Assembly: GCA_015039465.1 (NCBI GenBank)
Contig: MU130477.1
Coordinates: 729,833 to 793,832 of the forward strand
Length of the DNA stretch: 64,000 nucleotides
Direction: 5' to 3'
Source: Phlegmacium glaucopus
Lineage: Eukaryota > Basidiomycota > Agaricomycetes > Agaricales > Cortinariaceae
In this document: piece after piece, positions 32,311-43,447 of the stretch
How positions within the stretch are numbered: the stretch's first letter is position 1
Layout of the letters: every line of letters begins with the position of its first letter
Translations under genes and position numbers: made by a program
Notes under the pieces: generated by a model
Told to the model about the DNA's origin: nothing
The model's input: only the letters and a program-made list of their open reading frames with translations
Database searches by the model: none

Positions 32311-32389
32311 GACAGCTCTTATGTAATCAGGACGTCTTTCTCCGAGTCATCACCACCTTCATCACTGCACGTCGAAGCACCACAACCCA
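32311..32389 (+). promoter_or_regulatory. Minimal conserved 5' leader of TPR-NLR-3
   Basis: The shared block GACAGCTCTTATGTAATCAG begins here, 79 bp before the ATG, after unrelated sequence. This defines the shortest upstream segment common to all four paralogues. Confidence 0.5.
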
Positions 32390-35300
32390 ATGTTCAGCGA
32401 TATGAAGCGCTTTTTTAAGAAACCTGGCAAGTCCAAGAAAATATCTCTGACTGCCACCGATTCTCTTGGTTCAAGCCCTGAAGTAGCAACTTCGACATCG
32501 ACACCCAAAACAAGCATCGCTGAGCTCATGTCATCCGTTCCCATTAGCGCTGCGGCTGAAAGCGCTCGAGTTAATCAAGCCCTTGGAACTACTGTGAGTG
32601 TTCAATTTCCGCCATCGCGTCCAAAATTACTTCTCCATCGTCGTCGATTAGGCTACGCAGGAACTTCAAGTCTCCTCCCCAGTTTCTACCTTAGAGATCA
32701 ATGATCTTTTTCCTGTAAGCGTTCAACTTAGCCATGTCACATTCATAATCACTCAATCATTGTCGTCGATTAGGCCGCCCATGAACTCCAAATCTCCGCC
32801 CCAGTTTCTGTCTTGGGGATCAATGACCAAGCTCGCGTAAGCGTTCAACTCAGCCCATCACATTCATAATCACTCAATCATTGTCGTTGATTAGGCCGCC
32901 CATGAACTCGAAATCTCCGCCCCAGTTTCTGCCTTAGGGATCAATGATCCTCGCGTAAGCGTTCAACTCGGCCCATCACATTCATAATGACTCAATCATT
33001 GTTGTCGATCAGACTGACCATGAACTCCAAGTCTCCGCTTTGCCAGTTGCTCCCGTAACCCATTCGCTCTCCTCGCCTGATGTCCTAATGCAGACCCAGC
33101 ATTCTGGCTTGGGTTTCTTTCCGAATGCCCAGAATTTACTCATCGCTGGCGGCACCTTTGTAAGCCTTTCTCGTATACTGCGAAATGGGTCCGCAATAAT
33201 TTTACCGCCAGAACTATATAATCAATACGCCCCCTGCCAATGCTGGCCAAGGGCGGATGAAGATCCTTGTACCTCAAAAACCAAACTCCAGTCCAATCTT
33301 TACTGGACGGAAAGATATACTCGACAAACTTGGGAAGATTTTTGTTCCTCGTACTAATAGTCGACTGATGCCAAGGCGTTCTTGTCTCCTCTGGGGATTG
33401 GGAGGGATTGGAAAGACCCAGATCTGCCTCAAATTCACAGAAGATATGTCTGACAGGTAAGTGTCTTCACATTACTTATATTCACAACACTGGATTCATT
33501 TCTCATCCTAGTTTTTCACATGTGTTCTGGGTTGATGCCTCCTCTCTTGAGAGCATTACAATGTCTTTTAAGGGGATATCCACCATTCCTGCTGCACAGG
33601 TTTTTGGTGTAGATGGCTCAATTGAGTCTGCCCTTCAGTGGATATCTCAGATTCAAGAGGAATGGTTGATTGTGTTTGACAATGCTGATGATCCTTCTCC
33701 AGAGGTGGTGGCCAAGTTCATTCCTCCAGGTAACAGAGGTAATATTCTCATTACTAGCAGAAACAGATCCATGGGAAGGATTGTATCATTTGAGAACAGA
33801 ATTGAGATCAAAGAAATGGAGGAGTCAGATGCTATAACTCTACTCCTCAAGTCTGGCTCTTTGGACTCATTCCCTGAGCATCAGCAAGCTGCTAAAGGGA
33901 TTGTCAATGAACTTGGCTACATTCCTCTTGCTATTGATCATGCTGGTGCTTATATTGAGGCTGGGAAATGTGATCTCAAGAAATATCTGAGACAATTCTC
34001 CTTACATCGTGACACTCTTATGTCAGATGCTGCATTCACAGGAGCATCCCATTATAATCAAACAGTGTATGGGACTTGGGATTTGTCTTTTAAAGAAATA
34101 GAGAGGAGAGCTAGTGGACAATCTGATACTGGAAATGCACAAGCAGCCCAGGCTGCAATCCTGATTCTCCAAATATGTGCCTTTTATCATTACAGTAATA
34201 TTTCTAAAGACATATTCCAATCTGCAGCTGAGGAGTCAAGGAAATATGCTATTGATAGTGAGTTAGCTGAAAAGCTACCCCAGGCAATCAACATATTGGA
34301 TCATACCCTGCTTGTATTGGACAATGATGGTCACTGGGATGACTTCCTGTTTGGGCAAGGTATTAGTGTGCTTCTGTCATTCTCATTGATGAGAAGAGGA
34401 CAATCAACTGAAATGTTGTCTATTCATCCTTTGGTACACAGCTGGAGTAGGGAGAGAATATTGAAACCTGAGCAGCAAAAAATATTTCAGACTGGAAGTA
34501 TAATCTTGTCCTGTGCAATTCCAACAGGAATGACCACTCAGGATTTTGCCTTACGAAGGTTGCTTTTTCCACATATCAAGGCAAATGAGTTACATGGCAG
34601 CCAGATGGGAATTATCAAGCAGTACTATGATGACAAATATACCAATTTTGCACTAGTAATGTGGGAGAATGGAGACTGGAAACTTGCAGAGAGGTTTCAG
34701 GCTGAAGCTGTGGACATGAGGAGGAAGCTCCTGGGTGCAGAACATCCATCCACACTCACAAGCATGGCAAATCTAGCAATCATATACAATAATCAAGGAA
34801 GGTGGAATGAGGCAGAGCAGCTATTTGTTCAAGTCATAGACATGACCAAGAAGCTTGTTGGAGCAGAACATCCAGAAACTATCACAACCATGGGAAATCT
34901 AGCATCTACATACCATAATCAGGGAAGATGGAATGAGGCAGAGAAGCTGGGGGTCCAAGTTGTGGACATGAGGAAGAAGCTTCTTGGTGCAGAACATCAA
35001 GCTACCCTCACAAGCACAGCAAATTTAGCAGTCACATACCATAATCAGGGAAGGTGGAATGAGGCAGAGCAGCTAGAGGTTCAAGTTATGAATGTGAGTA
35101 AGAAACTTCTTGGTGGGGAGCATCCATCTACCCTCAGAAGTATGGAAAATCTAGCAGCCACATACAATAAACAAGGAAGGTGGAATGAGGCAGAACAGCT
35201 ATTTGTTCAAGTTATGGACATGAAAAAGAAGCTTCTTGGTGCAGAACATCCAGACACCCTCTCAAGCATAGTAAATATAGCAGCAACATACCATGATCAG

Positions 35301-36209
35301 GGAAGGTGGAATGAGGCAGAGCAGCTGGAGGTTCAAGCCATGGACCTGAGCAAGCGGCTTCTTGGTCCAGAACATCCAGACACACTCATAATCATGGGAA
35401 ATCTAGCAGCCACATATGGTAATCAGGGAAGATGGAATGAGGCAGAGAAGCTGGAGGTTGAAGTCATGGACATGAAGAAGAAGGTTCTTGGTGCAGGACA
35501 TCCAGACACCCTCACAACCATGGCAAACTTAGCAGTAACATACTCAAATCAGGGAAGATTGAATGAGGCAGAGCAGCTGGAGGTTAAAGTCATGGACATG
35601 AGCAAGAAGCTTCTGGGTGCAGAACATCCATCTACCCTGACAAGCATGGGAAATCTAGCAGTCACATACCATAATCAGAGAAGGTGGGATGAGGCAGAGC
35701 AGCTAGGGGTTCAACTCATGGTCATGAACCAGACACTTTTTGGTGCAGAACATGCAGACACCCTCACAAGCATGGAAAATCTGGCAAACACATACCGTAA
35801 TCAGAGGAAGTGGGATGAAGCAGTTAAGCTAGAGGTTCAAGTTGTGGACATGAGAAAAAGGCTCCTTGGTGCAGAACATCCAAACACCCTCACAAGCATG
35901 ACAAATCTAGCAACCACATACCTTAATCAGAAAAGGTGGAATGAGGCAGAGCAGCTCTTTGTTCAAGTCATGGACCTGAGAAAGAGGCTTCTTGGTGCAG
36001 AACATCCAGACACTCTCACAACCATGGTGGGTCTAGCAGCCACATACCATAGTCAGGGAAGGTGGAGTGAGGCAGAGCATCTGTTTGTTCAAATCACAGA
36101 TATGTTTATTAATGCAGAACATCCATCTAGTGCCCTCACAAGCATGGCAAATGTAGCAAGCACATACAGTGCTATGATCAGTGAAGGGAGAATGAAGCAG
36201 AACAGCTGA
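32390..36209 (+). CDS. NB-ARC-TPR NLR protein 3
   Basis: Seven exons (32390-32593, 32652-32714, 32774-32836, 32895-32954, 33013-33159, 33212-33456, 33512-36209) give about 1159 residues. The linker exon of the AAHELQ type is present twice in tandem (32774 and 32895). The exon carrying GFFPNAQNLLIAGGTF is fused to the preceding linker exon by an in-frame deletion that removed the intron. NB-ARC: GLGGIGKTQ near residue 241, WLIVFDNADD, GYIPLA, and IHPLVHSW in the MHD-like position. Twelve TPR units of 42 residues start near residue 645; units 9-11 are the most diverged, with RRWDEAEQ, RKWDEAVK and KRWNEAEQ. The C-terminus ends in an irregular Ser-rich piece. Role by family: ligand sensing through the TPRs followed by nucleotide-driven oligomerisation. 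Confidence 0.87.
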
Positions 36210-36506
36210 AGGTTCAAGTGATACTGAGTCATTAGATACACTCTCAATCACAAATAGTGATCCCACCAAGGAACCAAGCAAAGTATAATAAAATTGTACT
36301 TTACCTTATTTTAAAATGTGTTTTAGGGCAATAAAAAAGAAATTTCACTTTTATGCAAGGTATTGTGGGGAAGACAGAGTGGCTATGCAAGGACAGGTTT
36401 CATGATATCTTTCATTATTTTCTTCTTCTTCTTTCTTTTACTTAGTTTACAGATCTGAACATTTACTTACCAACCCTTAGTCATATAACAAATCATTGTG
36501 GCTAGG
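36210..36506. other. 3' flank of NLR-3 up to the LTR
   Basis: AT-rich sequence with part of the 3' flank shared with NLR-1 (CTTTTACTTAGTTTACAGATCTGAACATTTA near 36436 recurs at 6024). It ends with the 5-bp LTR target duplication. Confidence 0.5.
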
Positions 36507-37079
36507 TGTTACATTCCGTCATACGTTACTCCGGTCCAGCTCCATCAGAGTTGTCTCCGGTAGTCCGTACTCCATACAGTGCTTTCCCTCACATCCTGAA
36601 CTACTCCTTCTATGTTCAACTCCAAGACCTCTCCATGTCATTCCGGCTTCTCCGTCTATACTCTGCACTCATTACCACTTCTTTGCCACTACCACTATTT
36701 CTTTGTCATCATGTTCCCACTATCAGTCAGCACACCAGCCATGGATTATTCACCTCAAGAATGCAGGACCTTTCGGGAGCAGAATGCAGCACATTATATT
36801 TATACTTTATATTTTGGTTGCAATTCCTTTTATTATTTAAGTACTTGAACTTGTATGTTTTCCCTCAGTTTGAATATCAACATAGTTTCCTCCTCCTAGT
36901 CTTCCTCTAAGTTACTGCAACTTCCGGTTCCACTCCGTTCCGTTCTTACTCCAAAATTAGGACACAAAGGTTTAGGGTAGCACAGCATATATGCTGAGGC
37001 TATAGTCCTTTCTCGTTCTGTGGTTCCATTCCAATCAAACTCCGTCCGATACTCCAGAATAGAGTTCTCAAACTTAACA
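36507..37079 (+). mobile_element. Solo LTR 2
   Basis: It begins TGTTACATTCCG and ends CTTAACA, with TGTTA/TAACA inverted ends, flanked by exact CTAGG duplications (36502-36506 and 37080-37084). It is related to the nested LTR at 26.85-27.39 kb in the opposite orientation. Frames inside it (for example 36506-36910) lie within the LTR and are not taken as a gene. No gag-pol sequence adjoins it. Confidence 0.85.
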
Positions 37080-37084
37080 CTAGG

Positions 37085-37742
37085 CAAGGTGGCCTGTGGT
37101 CCCTTTCCTTGTGCGGACTTTCCTTATTTGTACAGTAGTTGTAGGTACTCAGTGGCCACTCTTAGCTGTTTGTGGCACCATTGTTGGTTATGTATATATT
37201 ATAATATATAGCATAGAAAATACAGACACAAATGATTATTACCTTCTTACTCAGAAACTTATTCTCACTAAAGTCTAAGACACTATCCTCTAAACAAACT
37301 TGCAATAATCACTACAGTATCTATAGCTTATTTTGCATGTCCATGGTAGTACAAATTCTGTCTTTCAGCATGAAGGCCATTAGGAACCAGGTAGCTTACA
37401 TAATCAGAAAATACCTTCAATGGCAAGGTCAATGACATCTGCCACAAACCATTGTTGAGTATTCTGAAAACTGGGAATGATAGGGGGAGTAGATAGTCAC
37501 GCCTCAGTTTTAGTTTGCAAGAAAATATTTTATTGACTTTGTTATTGACCAAAATGATCTTTGGGCATTTGCACTGGAAAAAATCAGCCATATATGGAGA
37601 AACACTTGTTATATCTCTAGAGTACCCCAAGATACCCCTCTGTCAGTATCAGCCCTGAATGGGCAATGATTATCACACCTTCCCTCGTCCTCTGAGTTAT
37701 TTGAATTGGTGTTTGGCCTCGAAATTTTCAAACTCTGTGCTC
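37085..37742. other. AT-rich non-coding stretch
   Basis: Nothing coding was recognised; short frames only. Confidence 0.4.
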
Positions 37743-37750
37743 TTGCCGCT

Positions 37751-38287
37751 TAGGGTTACCAAAGTTCGGTCCAGTTCAGTTCTTCACCTCTCCAGCCTGA
37801 ACTGAACTGAACTGAACTGAAGAACCATTATAAAATCTGAAATTTTACCTTTTTCTGAAAATTTATTGTACAAAGACCTTCCTTAGCCCTTAGCCACTTG
37901 ATTTCCACTCATATATCACAGAAAACCATTGATTTATATTTATTTTCCTAAATAGGCAGTACTAATCTATGCTGACATAATAACATCACATACCAAGTCT
38001 GGCCATTACCTCCTTCCTTAGCCATTATTTCATGCTCAAAAGGACTGCCAAACCATTCCAATGTTCATAAATTACTGAAGGATCACCCTCCAGAAAATGT
38101 TAAGTCAAAAGAAGAGAATTGCCTGGCTGTCTAGGACCTAACGGTTCAGCAGTTCAGCTCAGTTTGAACTGCATGAACCACAAATCTCTAAATGCCTGAA
38201 CCTGAACTGAACTGAACTGAATTATCAGTTCAGTTCAGTTCAGTTCAGGTTCATGAGTCAGTTCTGAACCGAACTTTGGTAACCCTA
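37751..38287. mobile_element. hAT-like MITE with TAGGGTTACC ends and GAACT repeats
   Basis: Perfect inverted ends TAGGGTTACCAAAGTTCGGT and its complement delimit 537 bp. The subterminal regions are tandem CTGAA/GAACT pentamers in opposite orientation (around 37797-37822 and 38205-38250). The flanks TTGCCGCT and TTGACAAT agree at five of eight positions, compatible with an old 8-bp duplication. There is no coding capacity. Confidence 0.72.
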
Positions 38288-38295
38288 TTGACAAT

Positions 38296-38920
38296 GCCAC
38301 TTGATGCTGCCAGTGACCCCAAACAATCCCTCCTTCCCATTTACAGAGAGTTCTGTCAATCCAGAGGCTATTACAGCTGTTCTCGTATCTGTAGATGTTT
38401 TAGAAAATTTGCATTGTGTGCCTTTCAAGTTGTTGTGACAAACATCCAAAAATAGTACTATTAGTAGTGGCTGGGATGACACAGTATGCCCTCACACTCA
38501 CAGCCTCGTTCTAGAAAATCTTCTCATCGCTATGTAACCTCGACATTATATTTATTGACCTTGAGTGATGATGTAAGAATTCTTCGGCGTCCCTTTTCTA
38601 GAGGACATTGGATGACCTGCCACATTCAAGTTGATAACCAGAGCCGTTGCACACATTTCTGCTCTTCCGGTATAAATCTGTAGTTGCCCATGGTAAGTTG
38701 TCAAGGAGGTTCAATCATACATGATAACTGGCGCTGCTTACAATTACTCCACTGTGGAGACCGAATTACAACCCTATTACCCATATAGACTATTTTGTAA
38801 GCAAAGGCGCACAATGCAAAATTTCCAAAATGTCTACAGATATGAGAACAGCTGTAATATTTTCATTATAAATTACACACACTTGCCGGAAACATGGTTA
38901 CTTATTCACTTTTCCTCCGA
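38296..38920. other. Non-coding stretch between two MITEs
   Basis: No gene was recognised. It contains moderately AT-rich unique-looking sequence. Confidence 0.35.
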
Positions 38921-39296
38921 GTACTGTACCATTTTAAATTGTTCGTCCGTCACGGGTCACAGGCTCTGTGGATGTGGCCGAAATCGGACGTTTGTCCCAG
39001 GTCACAGCCAAAGTGGCGGACGGAGGTGGACGGTCACAACCAAGCCTTTTTAAAATATTCACCCCCAAATTCCCCAATATTATATTATATTCTAAAAATT
39101 TACACGGTGTGGTGACGGGAGGCTCAGCGCAGTGCTCAGGGTTGGATACTTTACTGTAGTCAGTTGGCCTAGCTTGGACTGTGGCCGAATTTTTTGGCAG
39201 ATGTCACATGTCACTTTGCCTCTGGCCGGAGATACATTTTCGTCCAACCTGTCTCAGGTCACACCCCCGGACGAACAATTTAAAATGGTACAGTAC
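38921..39296. mobile_element. MITE with 29-bp perfect inverted ends, upstream of the peroxin gene
   Basis: The outer 29 bases (38921-38949 and 39268-39296) are exact reverse complements, beginning GTACTGTACCATTTTAAATT. If the terminal TA is read as the target duplication, the element would be Tc1/mariner-type with CTGTACC ends; no 8-bp duplication is visible. The interior has recurring GGTCACAG and TCAGGTCACA words. It ends 93 bp before the likely start codon of the peroxin gene, so it probably forms part of that promoter. Confidence 0.7.
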
Positions 39297-39389
39297 AAGT
39301 GATAATTCTGTGACATGTCACATCCTCGCGTCTCAGGTCATGTGAAATGTTTGGAGAGTGTCGAGTTGGTGTCGAGTTCTGAAAGCACG

Positions 39390-41569
39390 ATGGCCATGGA
39401 ATACATTGAGATACCAGTCAGCGCTACGCGTCTCCGTGCTGTTTCTGAGACCCATAGGGAGGATAAGACCCATCTCAGCAGCGACATCCGACCTGCTACA
39501 AAAATATTGACATCTCTGCCAAAACCGTCTCCTCCTTCATCGCCTACATCGTCCAAACGAAGACCATCGTTGTTATCATCGTCGATCAACTCGTTAGCCT
39601 CACCCACAATCTCTCTTCTTCCCCAGCTCTTGCTTTCTTCAACTCTCCCACCTTTGCCACCCAACCCCACTGCCTCATCTTCCAATGCTACACCGACGAC
39701 TGGCTCGAGTTCTACACCTCAAAGCTCGCGCAAAAATGATCAGTCTATGACGTTATTGTCTTCCCGAGACCCACTTTCGATACCTACCACGACCACTAAC
39801 TTCAAACGTTTTGTGACAATCATAGGTCCGGTGTTTTGGCTACAGGATCGTATGGAGGAAATCATACTGTGGAAGCGGGGTTGGATGAGAACTGCGGTGT
39901 GGATGGCTGCGTATGCGTTTTTGTGTTCGTTTTTTCGATTCTCATGCCTTGAACATCTAACTAATTTGTGCAAGTTAGGTTTTTATCCACGTTTAATATT
40001 GCTCCTTCCACAAGTGGCTACGATTGGAATAATATTAGCGTCTTATCCGTACCCTCCATCTTTATCTTCATCTTCAGATCCTTTATTTTGCGCCTCGGAT
40101 GATACTCCGTCACCATCGATTCCTCCAACCGAATGCCCTGTACCTTGGCAAGCTAATATACAAGGTATTCAAAACTTAATGGGTGCTACGTGAGCTGCAG
40201 TATATTTTTATTTCTTTCTTACTTTCTGATAAAGCCTTCAATTTCAAAGCGCAGACCTATTTGCGTTAATAGAACCATATACGCACCACCTACACCTCCA
40301 CCCATCTCATTTGACCTCTTCTCCTGCAGCCGGCCATCGTCGCACTAATTCCAATTCTTCATCTTCGTCAACGCCTTACCCTGTTACCCGTCCTCCATCT
40401 CCATACACCCCACACCTCCTAACACTTCTCGTCGTATCCTTTCCTTTCCTAGCCTTCATAATTTCCCTGCCTTCTTTCCCAATTCGTGGTGTTTGTTTGA
40501 TGGGCGGGTTGTTGCCTTTCTTTCTAACCCATCCGTGGACGCGCACGGTAGGAGTGTTCGTCTTTCAAGCACTTATTATCCGAGGTCTACCCATAGCGCG
40601 GAAGCGGATAGAGGAGCTGAGATGGAAATTACAGTCATTTCATCGAGATTTCACGTGGAAATTGTGGTTTGGAGAAGCAAGAGAGAAGGAACAGGAGAGC
40701 GAGAAGAGATCCTCAACTATCAGAGAGGGTGTTTCTGACATGAGTCCCGCAATATCGATCAAAACTTTCCTTCAACGGGTAATAGACGATGATCGACTGA
40801 GTGATTCCTGTTGGAACTCGGAGATGAGGGAGGTAGAGTTATGGGAGAATGAGAGGTTTGGAGGTAAGTTTTACATCTCGTTTGCCCAACTTGCGTTATT
40901 TAGTCAGCTTGCCATAGGTTCAGATCCTGTTCTTCATTCCACATCTTCGACCGGTCAGAGCGCCTCCATCCCAGCCTCTGCTTCTGCTTCTACCTTTTCA
41001 TTTCCCGTTTCGTCTTCCGCTTCTGCATTACCAACTGCTCCTCAAAAAGGGTGGAGTAAGCAGAATTTGAAGAACGGGGAGAGAAGTGCATGGACTAGAG
41101 GGAGAGATGGGTGGAGTCCTGTTGCTGGTAGCAACGCAAGCAGTATAGGAGGTGGAAGCACAGGTGGCCAAGGGTCAGGAGGGATGGTAGAAGGTAGCGG
41201 AGAAATCAGGTTCGTCCCTTCCTATAAAAGAAAAACTCATAGCAACACAACTAAATATTGGAATGGATTGGAATGTAGCAGTAATCTCACATTCTCGTTA
41301 GCTCCTGGGTGGGCATTCGTGGAGACGGAAGATTGGAGGAAGGATTTAGGATGTGGGTGGTCGGGGTGTGGAGGTGATATGGGTCAGTCACTGCCATCGT
41401 TCCAATCCAAGTGATTAACATGTTCGTAGATGGCTGGGTATACACTAACGACACCTGGCTTGGATCCCGTCCTATGCCTTATACATCTGGAGGCGGAAGT
41501 GTTACAAAACGCCGGCGGTGGGTCAGGCGAGTTTGGTTTGATGAGGAAAGGTACAAAAGGGACAGTTGA
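39390..41569 (+). CDS. Peroxisomal membrane peroxin of the Pex24/Pex30 (dysferlin-domain) type
   Basis: The likely start is MAMEYIEIP at 39390; an upstream in-frame ATG at 39315 is less likely because it lies only 18 bp from the MITE end. Exons 39390-39924, 39979-40189, 40250-40863, 40918-41382 and 41430-41569 give about 654 residues; two of the introns are 54 nt and in frame, so they could also be read through. A Ser/Pro-rich N-terminus is followed by WLQDRMEEIILWKRGWMRT and membrane segments (RLILLLPQVATIGIILASYPYP; LLTLLVVSFPFLAFIISLP). The dysferlin-type part has VELWENERFGG, GWSKQNLKNGERSAWTRGRDGW and, after the last intron, DGWVYTNDTWLGSRP. Family proteins act in ER/peroxisome membranes to control peroxisome size and number. 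The last exon is duplicated at 49.7 kb. Confidence 0.82.
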
Positions 41570-43029
41570 GCTCCCGGTAGTTCTTGTTAGACTGTTCAAC
41601 GTTCATCTTGATCAACTTGTGTAGTTTTTAATTTTCATTTTTGACTTTTACTTGTGCGTGATATTAATGAATTGAGTCTTGGTGAGGGATCGATCCTGCT
41701 GGAGGCGGTTGACTCCATCAAACATAATGACTTCAGTTTTATTTATTTTGATCTCTAATCAATATTTCGGGCTCTTAGTCGATTATGCTTTTTCTGTCAA
41801 AGGACGACGACGACTACTTGTCAACCGAGTTTGCAAAGTTGGCCTGAGATTCAAATCTTCCCTAGTTACTACAGTCGAACCCCTCTTGACCTCTCTTAAT
41901 CCGCACCCCTCCGTGGACAGTTATGATATATTTGTTAAAAATAGAACGTAAAAAAAAATCACTGTGGCGTAATAATCCAATGTAAAGTATTTACACTAGC
42001 AACGAGTGAAATGAAAAGTTTGTTAACTTGAATACCGAGTCCTTCATATTGATACATGAACTTCGGCACGAAATTTTCTATTAAAGACCCCAGAATTGCC
42101 TCCACCTTGCGAGCTATTGGATCGTTCACTTCCGCAGCATATCTCAACGCCCACAGTCGCAGCACTAGCAGGGACGAACAGCATGGGATCAGCGGCGCCT
42201 TGCTATGATTGCCATCAATGTCGAAGGCGTTGTTGGTTCAGAGCTTAAATCAAGAGCATCGGTGATGTTCCGAGATGATTGTATTTTCGTTTCTTGGATT
42301 TTCCAAATTTTTTGAAAATGTGCTTCATGGGTGCTCGATGCACAGCGGGTCAAGGTGGGTGATGAGAAGCATGAACAAAGACGCTCTCGATTATACAAGG
42401 CTGCGAGCTTTGTTTACTCCAGTTACTCCGCTCTTTCTAAGCCTCAAGGTTGCTAGTATTGCTTTTGCTCCAGAACTCTGTCTTCCCCTGTGGGCTGATT
42501 ATTCAATTCGTATCTTTTCGCCCTCTCGCAGATGCATGCATCATGCTTCCAGTGCCGCCTCATCATTGAGACCATCCAAAGAAGACTGCGGAAATGAAGA
42601 CAATTCCGATTCCGATTTGCGATTCAAAAGACGAGGTATATGTCGCATATAATGACCTCGACCTCGACAGATTCTGAAGGTGAACCCTAGTGGACGCAGG
42701 CGAGGTAGAAACCGACAAAGGCCCCACCAACACCTCACTATTTTGACGGAAAGGCAGCTGCTGGTGGTGGTGTTGAGGATCATGGTCGGGTTGGTATTTC
42801 CACGTCAACATCACCATGAACATCATGATCCTGTAGCTCCGCACCACAACACCATTTCCTTCCAAGTATACACATAAGTCGCATCAAGTCCAACAGCCAC
42901 GTCGATGGAGGCATCCCATTTCAAGGACTGACGACCGTGACATCAGATGGAGCAGTCGGTGGTGGTGGCGCCAGCAGAGGAGACTGTGATCTCAGCTCGG
43001 CCATTATCCTACTCCTACCATACCCACCC
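41570..43029. other. Intergenic block, duplicated at 49.7-50.8 kb
   Basis: After the peroxin stop the sequence continues with segments also found downstream of NLR-4: TTGTGTAGTTTTTAATTTT near 41619 (49894), CTTTTCGCCCTCTCGCAGATG near 42516 (50152), ATGACCTCGA near 42651, and CCGTGACATCAGATGGAGCAG near 42933 (50692). Short coding-like frames (for example 50170-50369, MLPVPPNHCDHLKN...) fall in it but no protein was recognised. An antisense NLR exon relic lies inside. Confidence 0.55.
42130..42372 (-). pseudogene. Relic first exon of a further TPR-NLR family gene, antisense
   Basis: On the minus strand the leader CATCGAGCACC is followed at 42328 by ATGAAGCACATTTTCAAAAA and a frame MKHIFKKFGKSKK. 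After a frameshift it continues TDALDLSSEPTTPST and then VPASAA. These match, in order, the leader and exon 1 of the four TPR-NLR genes (TDALGSSPEVATPTST, VPASAA). The following exons were not found nearby. It is more diverged than the four paralogues are from each other and points the other way, so it is probably the remnant of an older family member. Confidence 0.65.
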
Positions 43030-43260
43030 TTCCCCAGGTCGGCTGGCTGGTCTTGTTCCTTACAGTGTGCTTTGACTACGTTCCGCGTGATTGCTGCGTT
43101 AGCCGTCAACAAAGCCACGCACCTAGCTCGCATTCTTTCGATGCAGGAGACATATGTAGTAGTAAAACACAGCCTTATCAGACCAGGCCAGTAGTGACTG
43201 TAGTGTGTCAATTTTCGGTGCAAATTTGCACTTGTGAAATCGAGTGTGTCAAGGGTAATG
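43030..43260 (-). pseudogene. pogo transposase relic 4 (N-terminal fragment)
   Basis: Only the N-terminal end of the pogo relic is present (VKAHCKEQDQPADLGKG, matching VKTYCKARPAIQSAEG in copy 2, and the MRARCVALL segment). It adjoins the NLR-4 upstream region exactly as in NLR-1 and NLR-2, and joins the duplicated peroxin-side block at about 43035. Confidence 0.6.
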
Positions 43261-43447
43261 GCTATCACCATTTAGTGCTCAGCAATGCATCCGATGGCCA
43301 CCAGTTTGGCCAATATAAGTGATTTTTTATTATAAAAATTCAACAAGATGATTTGAGGTAAAATTAGGCGACAGCTCTTATGTAATCAAGACGTCTTTCT
43401 TCTTGCCTATCATCACAGTCTCATCACCACGCATCGAGCACCACGCA
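43261..43447 (+). promoter_or_regulatory. Conserved upstream/5' leader region of TPR-NLR-4
   Basis: It has a TTTGGCCAATATAAG element near 43307 and the shared block GACAGCTCTTATGTAATCAA from 43370, 78 bp before the ATG. It probably holds the core promoter and 5' UTR. Confidence 0.5.

Noticed and set aside
36506..36910. A 134-residue open frame as a gene
   Set aside because: It lies inside a solo LTR with exact 5-bp target duplications and recurs in the other LTR with a different frame structure.
39315..39389. Upstream ATG as start of the peroxin gene
   Set aside because: It would place the start codon 18 bp after the MITE; the downstream MAMEYIEIP start leaves room for a 5' UTR. Not excluded, but less likely.
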